Positions 1-5,029 of a stretch of 5,358 bases of DNA are shown here, in pieces. The translations under genes and the position numbers were made by a program. This DNA comes from SIG510 sp045540975 (GTDB taxonomy: Bacteria; Bacillota; Clostridia; Oscillospirales; JAAYXM01): the NCBI GenBank assembly GCA_045540975.1, contig JAZQIE010000002.1, positions 1 through 5,358 on the forward strand. Direction: 5' to 3'. The notes beneath the pieces were generated by a model. That model made no database searches, was not told the origin of the DNA, and saw only the letters and a list, made by a program, of their open reading frames with translations. Every line of letters starts with the position of its first letter. Position 1 is the stretch's first letter.

Positions 1-1154
1 AGGCAAAACCCATCATCCACCTCGGTGCCACCAGCTGCTACGTTGGCGATAACACCGATGTCATTCTGATGGATGAAGGCTTAAAGCTTGTCCGTAAGCG
101 TTTGGTCAGCGTCATTGCGGCGCTCTCCAAATTCGCAGAGCAGTACAAGGATATGCCGACTTTGGGCTTTACCCATTATCAGCCCGCGCAGCTCACCTCG
201 GTCGGTAAGCGCGCAACTCTTTGGATTCAAGAACTTCTTATGGATCTCAGCGAAGTGGAATACCGCATCGAAAATATGCGTCTGCTTGGCTCAAAGGGTA
301 CCACAGGTACACAGGCAAGCTTCCTTGAACTCTTCGACGGTGACCACGAAAAGGTCAAGAAACTCGAGGATTTGATTGCGGAAGAAATGGGCTTTAAGTC
401 CTGCTTTGCGGTTTCGGGTCAGACCTATTCCCGTAAACTGGACTCGCAGATTCTGTCCACTCTGTCCGGAATTGCGCAGAGCGCATCCAAGTTTGCAACC
501 GACCTGCGCCTGCTGTCCAACTTAAAAGAACTCGAAGAGCCGTTTGAAACCAAGCAAATCGGCTCCTCCGCAATGCCGTATAAGCGCAACCCGATGCGCA
601 GCGAACGTATCTGCTCGCTGGCACGTTATGTCATGGTGGATGCCCTCAACCCGGCAATCACCGCATCCTGCCAGTGGTTTGAAAGAACCTTGGATGACTC
701 GGCAAACAAGCGCATTTCGGTTCCGGAAGCATTCCTCGCAATCGATGCAATTCTCAATATCTACCTCAATATCGCAAACGGTATTGTGGTGTATCCGAAG
801 GTCATCGAAAAGCGCGTCATGAGTGAGCTTCCGTTTATGGCGTCCGAAAACATCATGATGGGCGCGGTCAAAAAAGGCGGCGACCGTCAGGAACTCCATG
901 AGCGCATCCGTACTCACTCCATCGCGGCAGGCAAGCGCGTGAAGGAGGAAGGCTTGGATAACGACCTCATCGAGCGCATTGCAAATGACCCGATGTTCGG
1001 TCTCACCGAAGCGGAAATCCGTGCGCACCTCGACCCGCGTGATTTCATCGGCAGAAGTGCCGAGCAGGTGGTCGAATTTATCGAAGCCGAAGTTAAGCCC
1101 GCAATCGCTCCGTACCTCGATGATGTGGATTTTGAAGCAAATTTGAAAGTTTAA
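1..1154 (+). CDS. purB: Adenylosuccinate lyase, 5' end cut by window
   Basis: Cytoplasmic purine enzyme. It cleaves SAICAR to AICAR plus fumarate and adenylosuccinate to AMP plus fumarate, so it acts twice on the route to AMP. The frame is open from base 3 to the TAA at 1152-1154, giving 383 residues; the family usually has about 475, so roughly 90 N-terminal residues lie outside. The ATG at 69 is internal, because the residues before it (IIHLGATSCYVGDNTD, from about base 12) are conserved family sequence. The His of GFTHYQPAQ (codon 174-176) matches a known catalytic His, and GSSAMPYKRNP (561-593) is the fumarate lyase signature with the catalytic Ser loop. QWFERTLDDSANKR and VVYPKVIEKR follow, then an ADSL C-terminal domain. 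From memory the sequence closely resembles animal ADSL rather than the B. subtilis type. No terminator is visible after the stop, so read-through into secD is possible. Confidence 0.96.
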   Translation, partial: AKPIIHLGATSCYVGDNTDVILMDEGLKLVRKRLVSVIAALSKFAEQYKDMPTLGFTHYQPAQLTSVGKRATLWIQELLMDLSEVEYRIENMRLLGSKGTTGTQASFLELFDGDHEKVKKLEDLIAEEMGFKSCFAVSGQTYSRKLDSQILSTLSGIAQSASKFATDLRLLSNLKELEEPFETKQIGSSAMPYKRNPMRSERICSLARYVMVDALNPAITASCQWFERTLDDSANKRISVPEAFLAIDAILNIYLNIANGIVVYPKVIEKRVMSELPFMASENIMMGAVKKGGDRQELHERIRTHSIAAGKRVKEEGLDNDLIERIANDPMFGLTEAEIRAHLDPRDFIGRSAEQVVEFIEAEVKPAIAPYLDDVDFEANLKV

Positions 1155-1166
1155 CACAATATTTAG

Positions 1167-1195
1167 TTGACGGATGACGAGAAAAGGGATATAAT
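1167..1195 (+). promoter_or_regulatory. Sigma-A-type promoter for secD-secF
   Basis: The -35 TTGACG (1167-1172) and a perfect -10 TATAAT (1190-1195) are separated by 17 bases, the optimal spacing. Transcription should start near 1202, leaving a leader of about 45 bases before secD. It begins only 12 bases after the purB stop, so secDF has its own promoter whether or not purB reads through. Confidence 0.85.
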
Positions 1196-1198
1196 AAT

Positions 1199-1223
1199 CA
1201 AAGTGTTTATTGCACTTTGCAAT
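1199..1223 (+). repeat. Two overlapping inverted repeats at the secD transcription start
   Basis: A perfect 7-bp dyad, CAAAGTG (1199-1205) and CACTTTG (1213-1219) with 7 bases between, straddles the predicted start of transcription near 1202. A second dyad, ATTGC (1209-1213) and GCAAT (1219-1223), shares bases with the right arm, so the two could not form together. The first sits where an operator would sit; only the second is fully contained in the predicted transcript. The repeats are seen directly, and any function is inference. Confidence 0.4.
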
Positions 1224-1231
1224 GTATTACT

Positions 1232-1238
1232 AAGGAGG
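1232..1238 (+). promoter_or_regulatory. Ribosome binding site fixing the secD start
   Basis: AAGGAGG lies 8 bases before the ATG at 1247. The frame is also open upstream to a TTG at 1217, but that codon has no ribosome binding site and this AAGGAGG would then be inside the coding sequence. ATG 1247 is therefore the start. Confidence 0.9.
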
Positions 1239-1246
1239 AAACAACC

Positions 1247-2548
1247 ATGGGAAAAAGAGTAGGAGTTTTTCTTGCTTCGATCCTCGTTCTGGCACTGCTG
1301 GTAAGCATCACGGTTTTCGGCTTTAAAGTCGGAAATTTTGCAATCCCGAGTGCCGCGGAAGGAATCAAGCAAGGCCTTGATCTGAAAGGCGGATCGAGTA
1401 TCACATTTGAAGCACAGCTTGAAGACGGATATGATATGTCCGCTCTTGAGGACGATATGGCAACCGTGCAGACCATTCTGCAGCGCCGCTTGGATAGTCT
1501 CAACTATTCCGAAGCAACCGTCCAGCTGGTGGGCGACAAGCGCGTCATGGTCGAGATTCCGGCAGTCAACGATCCGGAAGAAGCAGTTCAGATGCTTGGT
1601 AAGACCGCGCTCTTGCAGTTTGCGGATGCAGACGGCAACGTCGTTTTGAGCGGTAATGACATCGTTAGCGCATCGGCTGAATACGGCCAGCTCCAGCAGG
1701 GTGGCGTCAGCCAGCACTACATCGCGCTCAAGCTTAGTGACGATGCGGTCGCAAAGTTTGCCGAAGCAACTCGCGTTGCGGCAAACCGCGCAGGCGAAGA
1801 AAAGAACTTCATTGCAATCTTGCTTGACAACGAAGTCCAGAGCACTCCGTTTGTCGGTGAAGAGTATAAGACCACCGGTATCAACACCGCTGAAGTCACC
1901 ATCACCGTCGGTTCCGGCGGAGAAGATGCTTCCCCGGCGCAGTACGCAAAGGACCTTGCTGCTATCATCAACTCCGGTCGTCTTCCGTTCAACCTCAAGG
2001 ACGTTGAGCTCCGTACCGTCGGTGCTACCTTGGGTGAAGAAGCACTCTCCAAGAGCCTTGTTGCAGGCCTCATCGGTCTGATTCTGGTTCTTCTCTTCAT
2101 GCTCATCGTTTATCGTGTCCCGGGCATTGTTGCTGACCTTGCGCTCATCTTCTATGCAGCACTCATGGTCATTATCATGGCTTTGCTCGGTGTCAACCTC
2201 TCCCTCCCGGGCATGGCAGGTATCATCCTGTCCATCGGTATGGCGGTTGACGCAAACGTCATCATCTTCGAGCGTATCAAGGAAGAACTTCGCCTTGGCA
2301 AGACCATCCGTGCAAGTGTTGATGCGGGTTACAAGCGTGCATTCACCGCTATCTTGGACTCCAATATCACCACTATGATCGCGGCAGTCGTTCTGTACCT
2401 GCTCGGTACCGGTACCATCCGTGGCTTCGCAATCACTCTGGGCCTCGGCGTTATCGTTTCCATGTTCACCGTGCTTGTGGTCAGCCGCTTCCTGCTTAAG
2501 CAGTTGGTCGGCATGAATATCAAGTCGCTGAAAGCATTCGGCTTGTAA
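1247..2548 (+). CDS. secD: Protein translocase subunit SecD
   Basis: Membrane subunit of the SecDF motor, which works with SecYEG and SecA and uses proton flux to pull exported proteins out on the far side of the cytoplasmic membrane. The protein has 433 residues. Helix 1 is at about residues 6-25, followed by GLDLKGG (43-49), a SecD hallmark, and an extracytoplasmic P1 region to about 265 with SGRLPF at 243-248. Five more helices lie at about 270-289, 291-312, 319-341, 368-388 and 394-416. GMAVDANVIIFERIKEE (331-347) is the conserved helix-4 motif; its Asp335 is a candidate for the proton-pathway aspartate. E. coli SecD has about 615 residues; the shorter periplasmic part seen here is usual in Firmicutes. 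secF follows after 15 bases. The TAA at 2546-2548 ends the gene. Confidence 0.96.
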   Translation: MGKRVGVFLASILVLALLVSITVFGFKVGNFAIPSAAEGIKQGLDLKGGSSITFEAQLEDGYDMSALEDDMATVQTILQRRLDSLNYSEATVQLVGDKRVMVEIPAVNDPEEAVQMLGKTALLQFADADGNVVLSGNDIVSASAEYGQLQQGGVSQHYIALKLSDDAVAKFAEATRVAANRAGEEKNFIAILLDNEVQSTPFVGEEYKTTGINTAEVTITVGSGGEDASPAQYAKDLAAIINSGRLPFNLKDVELRTVGATLGEEALSKSLVAGLIGLILVLLFMLIVYRVPGIVADLALIFYAALMVIIMALLGVNLSLPGMAGIILSIGMAVDANVIIFERIKEELRLGKTIRASVDAGYKRAFTAILDSNITTMIAAVVLYLLGTGTIRGFAITLGLGVIVSMFTVLVVSRFLLKQLVGMNIKSLKAFGL

Positions 2549-2563
2549 GAGGAGGGCAGAAAG

Positions 2564-3499
2564 ATGTTTCAGAAAATGAGTGAAAAATTACACATTCCGA
2601 ATAAACTTCCGTTGTTCGGTATCATCGGCATCGTATTTTGCCTGGTCGGTCTCGTTTCCATGATCCTGCTCCCGTTTGGTGTCAACCTGTTCAACTATGA
2701 CATCGACTTTGTCGGTGGTACCATGATGAACATCGAAATGCATCAGGAACTGGATAAAGCAGCGCTCGATGAAATCGCAGACGTTGTAAAGGGTGTCACC
2801 GGTGAAGCGGTTTCTTCCATCCAGAAGAGCGGCGATGGGAACACCCAGGTCATCATCAAGACCAAGACTCTGGATACCCAGACCCGTGACGCTGTGTTCC
2901 AGGCACTCGTCTCCAAGTACAGCTTGAGCGACGGCTCTGCAGAAGGCAGCACCACCGATTTGCTCGCGGTCGATAACGTTGACCCGGTCATGAGTAATGA
3001 TATCCGCAATGCGGCTATCACCGCAGCATTCGTTGCAATCCTCCTCATGCTGGTCTATATCACCATCCGCTTTGACTTCCGTTCCGGTATCGCGGCAGTG
3101 GTTGCACTGCTCCATGACGTCCTCGTTATGCTGAGTGCATATGTCATCTTCCGCATTCCGCTGAACATGACCTTCATCGCTGTAATCCTCACGATTCTCG
3201 GTTATTCCATCAACGCAACCATCGTTATCTTTGACCGTATCCGTGAGAACAGAAAACTGCTCCGTAAGCAGAGCTTTGATGACATCGTCAACATCAGCAT
3301 CTGGCAGTCTATGGGCCGTAGTTTGAACACCACTCTCACCACCTTGTTTACCGTTCTCATGGTTTTGATTCTCGGTGTTCCGTCCCTGCAGAACTTTGCA
3401 CTGCCGCTTGTTGTCGGTATCGTTGCAGGCTTGTTCTCCTCTGTATTCCTTTCCGGTTCTGTTTGGGCAAAACTCTACCGCAAAGGCAAAAAGATTTAA
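2564..3499 (+). CDS. secF: Protein translocase subunit SecF
   Basis: Partner of SecD in the SecDF complex. The protein has 311 residues, the normal family length. Helix 1 is at about residues 15-38, then DIDFVGGT (46-53), the SecF version of the periplasmic-base motif; the usual Gly before IDF is Asp here. A short P1 domain runs to about 145. Five helices follow at about 149-168, 174-196, 201-224, 254-272 and 276-300. GYSINATIVIFDRIREN (213-229) is the characteristic SecF helix-4 motif. The ATG at 2564 follows GGAGGG (2551-2556) by 7 bases. The 15-base gap after secD shows co-transcription and probably coupled translation. Many bacteria fuse SecD and SecF, but here they are separate. The gene ends 8 bases before the terminator stem, including its A/T arms. 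Confidence 0.96.
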   Translation: MFQKMSEKLHIPNKLPLFGIIGIVFCLVGLVSMILLPFGVNLFNYDIDFVGGTMMNIEMHQELDKAALDEIADVVKGVTGEAVSSIQKSGDGNTQVIIKTKTLDTQTRDAVFQALVSKYSLSDGSAEGSTTDLLAVDNVDPVMSNDIRNAAITAAFVAILLMLVYITIRFDFRSGIAAVVALLHDVLVMLSAYVIFRIPLNMTFIAVILTILGYSINATIVIFDRIRENRKLLRKQSFDDIVNISIWQSMGRSLNTTLTTLFTVLMVLILGVPSLQNFALPLVVGIVAGLFSSVFLSGSVWAKLYRKGKKI

Positions 3500-3507
3500 C
3501 CAATCAA

Positions 3508-3540
3508 AAAAAGACGGATTCATTACGAATCCGTCTTTTT
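3508..3540. terminator. Bidirectional Rho-independent terminator between convergent genes
   Basis: A perfect 14-bp inverted repeat (3508-3521 and 3527-3540) surrounds a 5-base loop. The core GACGGATTC/GAATCCGTC is flanked by an A run on the left and a T run on the right. Read on the plus strand it gives a hairpin followed by five T (3536-3540), ending secF. Read on the minus strand it gives the same hairpin followed by seven T (complement of 3506-3512), ending the 80-residue gene. The right arm encodes that gene's last residues and the loop contains its stop codon. Confidence 0.92.
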
Positions 3541-3765
3541 CATTTGCCCCAGAAACATTGCGCCGATGAGTGTTTGCAAAATCGCGGTGATGGCACCGAC
3601 AAGCAATCCCTCAACCGTGCGGTCAAAAGAGACAGTGGGCTGAATCCCACCGCGAATGAGAAGAATGGCAAAAACCGCAAGCAACCCGGCGTAGACAGAC
3701 CCAATCCGTAAAATCAGATGTACCGGGTTTTGTTTTTTCAAAAACTGTGATATAATAAGTAACAT
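3523..3765 (-). CDS. Small two-helix membrane protein, function unknown
   Basis: I do not recognise this 80-residue protein. Reasons to believe it: an excellent ribosome binding site, GGAGGTG (complement of 3772-3778), stands 6 bases before the ATG at 3765, and the frame ends exactly in a terminator that also works on this strand. Two hydrophobic stretches, about residues 19-38 (LRIGSVYAGLLAVFAILLIR) and 53-75 (GLLVGAITAILQTLIGAMFLGQM), predict two membrane helices. They are joined by a polar link (GGIQPTVSFDRTVE), and the tail KKTDS is short and charged. The first helix is preceded by basic residues (FLKKQNPVH), which suggests a cytoplasmic N-terminus. The frame is open upstream to 3897, but that part runs into the divergent gene and lacks a ribosome binding site. 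The size and two-helix form resemble ATP-synthase-I-like or small integral membrane proteins, but nothing is diagnostic. Confidence 0.75.
   Translation of the reverse strand: MLLIISQFLKKQNPVHLILRIGSVYAGLLAVFAILLIRGGIQPTVSFDRTVEGLLVGAITAILQTLIGAMFLGQMKKTDS
3730..3756 (+). promoter_or_regulatory. Extended -10 promoter for the TIM-barrel gene, inside the minus-strand gene
   Basis: TGATATAAT (3748-3756) is a perfect extended -10 element, and a weak -35 (TTGTTT, 3730-3735) lies 15 bases upstream. Transcription would start near 3763, giving a leader of about 80 bases before the gene at 3843. The element lies within codons 4 to 12 of the minus-strand small gene, so this leader is antisense to that gene's start and ribosome binding site. 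Confidence 0.6.
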
Positions 3766-3773
3766 CAAAGACA

Positions 3774-3807
3774 CCTCCGCTTCTATGGTAACACATCCGT
3801 GCGGGGG
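3774..3807 (+). promoter_or_regulatory. Possible leader hairpin upstream of the TIM-barrel gene
   Basis: In the plus-strand transcript CCTCCGC (3774-3780) can pair with GCGGGGG (3801-3807): seven pairs with one G-U, closing a 20-base loop. The left arm is the complement of the small gene's ribosome binding site region, so the pairing may be incidental. No T run follows, so it is not a terminator. Confidence 0.25.
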
Positions 3808-3813
3808 GCTCAA
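3785..3813 (-). promoter_or_regulatory. Weak candidate promoter for the small membrane protein gene
   Basis: On the minus strand, TTGAGC (complement of 3808-3813) and TACCAT (complement of 3785-3790) are 17 bases apart, each matching 4 of 6 consensus bases. Transcription would begin about at the ribosome binding site, leaving a leader of only about a dozen bases. It is the best candidate I see in this gap, but it is weak. Confidence 0.3.
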
Positions 3814-3842
3814 TTCAAAGAATCTGGCAGGAGAGTGGGAAT

Positions 3843-4658
3843 ATGGAAATAGGAGTTTCGAGCGCAAGCTTTTACCCGATGCAAACCGAAGAAGCAATTG
3901 ACCGCATCATTCAACTCGGTTTTCGCAATACCGAAATTTTTGTGAATTCCGAATGTGAGTACCATCCGACCTTCTGCAAAAACCTGCGAAAAAAACTGGA
4001 TGACGGCGGTGTCAACGTGGTGTCTGTGCATTCCTATACCGCGGCAATCGAGAGTCTGTACTTTTTCAGCGGATACAGCCGCAGAATTTCCGATGCGATG
4101 GATGCCTACAACCGCTATTTCGAAGCGGCGGCAATCCTCGGTGCGCAGTATTTCTCCTTCCACGGCGAGCGTAACCCGAATCAAATCGGATACGGCGGTG
4201 TCGGGATAGAAGCGCAATGTGAGGTGTTTTGCCGTCTTGCGGAATGTGCGGCGCAGCATGGAATTATCGTCGCGCAGGAAAACGTCTCCTGGTGCGCCTC
4301 CCATGACCCGAAGTACATTCGCGCCCTTCGTGAAGCGTTGGGCGATAAAATCGGCTTTACGTTGGACTTAAAGCAAGCGCGCCGCGTCAATACCCCGTGG
4401 CAGGAATATGCGGATGCGATGAGTGACCGCCTCTTGAATATCCATATCAGCGACGGAAAGGGTGAGAAACTCTCGCTTCTTCCGGGAAAAGGCGACTTTG
4501 ATTATCACCAATTTTTTAACTGTTTGGCGCAGAAGGAATATTCAAATTTTTTGATTATCGAGGTTTATCGTCAAGACTACGGCGATGATTCCGAGTTTTT
4601 GGCGGCAAAATCCTTCCTTGAGGCGGAAATCAGCAAAATCCGATGCGATTTGACTTAA
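3843..4658 (+). CDS. TIM-barrel sugar phosphate isomerase/epimerase-like protein
   Basis: A 271-residue soluble protein of the xylose isomerase-like TIM-barrel superfamily (AP endonuclease 2 family, Pfam PF01261). Members isomerise or epimerise sugars and related polyols at a divalent metal centre; the substrate here cannot be told from sequence. Candidate metal or catalytic residues stand at strand ends: Glu31 (NTEIFVNSE), His63 (VSVHSY), His107 (SFHGER), Glu146 (VAQENVSW), Asp175 (TLDLKQARR), His201 (NIHISDG) and Glu240 (IIEVYRQDY). LLPGKGDFDY (212-221) matches the usual late-barrel loop. Where many relatives have a His three residues after the aspartate, this protein has Gln178. The ATG at 3843 follows AGGAG (3829-3833) by 9 bases. 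It is probably monocistronic, although no clear terminator separates it from the next gene. An endonuclease IV role is unlikely: the protein lacks the full set of DNA-repair ligands I would expect. Confidence 0.85.
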   Translation: MEIGVSSASFYPMQTEEAIDRIIQLGFRNTEIFVNSECEYHPTFCKNLRKKLDDGGVNVVSVHSYTAAIESLYFFSGYSRRISDAMDAYNRYFEAAAILGAQYFSFHGERNPNQIGYGGVGIEAQCEVFCRLAECAAQHGIIVAQENVSWCASHDPKYIRALREALGDKIGFTLDLKQARRVNTPWQEYADAMSDRLLNIHISDGKGEKLSLLPGKGDFDYHQFFNCLAQKEYSNFLIIEVYRQDYGDDSEFLAAKSFLEAEISKIRCDLT

Positions 4659-4678
4659 AATTTTGATGATTCGACACG

Positions 4679-4718
4679 AAAAAATTTTTCTTGCAAAATG
4701 GGAGAATCCGGCTATAAT
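4679..4718 (+). promoter_or_regulatory. Promoter with UP-element-like A/T tract for the DUF6514-nrdR operon
   Basis: TTGCAA (4691-4696) and a perfect TATAAT (4713-4718) are 16 bases apart, with transcription starting near 4725. Immediately upstream lies a run of six A then five T (4679-4689), the position and composition of an UP element contacted by the RNA polymerase alpha subunit. The leader to the ATG at 4749 is about 24 bases. Confidence 0.75.
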
Positions 4719-4748
4719 CGAACTCATAAAAACACAAGGAGTGGTTGT

Positions 4749-5003
4749 ATGGATTCGATTTCCCGCGAAATCAAAACCGAAAACGGGGACCTTCTCAACA
4801 TCACGTATGAGCTGATTGAGGAATCGGGAGAGGGAAGTTACGGGTTGCGGTTGCGCGAAACACGTGTTTCTCCCGAAAAATTAACCGAAATTCCGAATAT
4901 TACCCGAAATTTGCTTGAAATTCAGGAGTTGATTGTGGTATTATCTACATATAGTGTTACGTCTGCCACAGTTCACGATATTTTGGAGGACTTGCGGTTG
5001 TAA
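4749..5003 (+). CDS. DUF6514-like small protein upstream of nrdR
   Basis: An 84-residue soluble protein with no signal peptide or membrane helix. The pattern fits, from memory, the clostridial DUF6514 family, whose role is unknown: an N-terminal strand with TYELIEES, then SYGLRLRET (30-38), a stretch around EIPNITRN, and a C-terminal helix-rich part ending VHDILEDLRL. The last motif resembles the P-x-H-L-x-D-x-x-E-D ending of that family. The ATG at 4749 is chosen because AAGGAG (4736-4741) precedes it by 7 bases; the in-frame ATG at 4698 lies before the -10 box and cannot be the start. nrdR follows after 26 bases with no terminator, so the two are probably one operon. The family call is tentative. 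The alternative is an unrelated short hypothetical protein. Confidence 0.7.
   Translation: MDSISREIKTENGDLLNITYELIEESGEGSYGLRLRETRVSPEKLTEIPNITRNLLEIQELIVVLSTYSVTSATVHDILEDLRL
4942..4988 (+). promoter_or_regulatory. Candidate pair of NrdR boxes upstream of nrdR
   Basis: Two 16-base sites resemble the published NrdR box (ACAC-W-ATATAT-W-GTGT). Site 4942-4957 (TATCTACATATAGTGT) matches 12 of 16 positions, with a perfect right half. Site 4973-4988 (TCACGATATTTTGGAG) matches 10 of 16. Their starts are 31 bases apart, a spacing known for paired NrdR boxes. A weak promoter, TTGATT (4929-4934) and TATAGT (4950-4955), overlaps the first site. Both sites lie inside the preceding coding sequence, so chance resemblance is possible. 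Confidence 0.35.
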
Positions 5004-5029
5004 CAAATAACTGATGTGAGGTGCTAAAC

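Noticed and set aside
522..1157. A 211-codon minus-strand frame opposite purB
   Set aside because: Antisense to a strongly conserved coding region, and its product looks like an unstructured shadow with no family motifs.
1155..1166. Terminator for purB
   Set aside because: Only about 12 bases separate the stop from the next -35 box and they form no hairpin.
1163..1717. A minus-strand frame covering the secD promoter and the start of secD
   Set aside because: It has no promoter or ribosome binding site and crosses the clear secD control region and start.
2588..3523. A 311-codon open frame on the minus strand opposite secF, the same length as secF itself
   Set aside because: It lies wholly antisense to a certain gene, has no ribosome binding site of note, and translates to a His-, Asp- and Glu-rich sequence with no recognisable domain. 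It is a by-product of secF codon choice.
3810..4304. A 164-codon minus-strand frame opposite the TIM-barrel gene
   Set aside because: The plus-strand protein has conserved barrel motifs throughout, and the minus translation shows none.
3843..4658. Endonuclease IV (DNA repair) identity for the TIM-barrel protein
   Set aside because: It has the general fold signature but not the full His/Asp/Glu ligand pattern of that enzyme; a sugar isomerase/epimerase-like assignment fits better.
4660..4690. Possible terminator after the TIM-barrel gene (TTCG-ACA-CGAA followed by A and T runs)
   Set aside because: The stem is only four base pairs with a three-base loop, and the T run is better explained as the A/T tract upstream of the next promoter.
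4698..4748. Upstream in-frame ATG at 4698 as the start of the 84-residue protein
   Set aside because: It lies between the -35 and -10 boxes, upstream of the predicted transcription start, and has no ribosome binding site; ATG 4749 has one.
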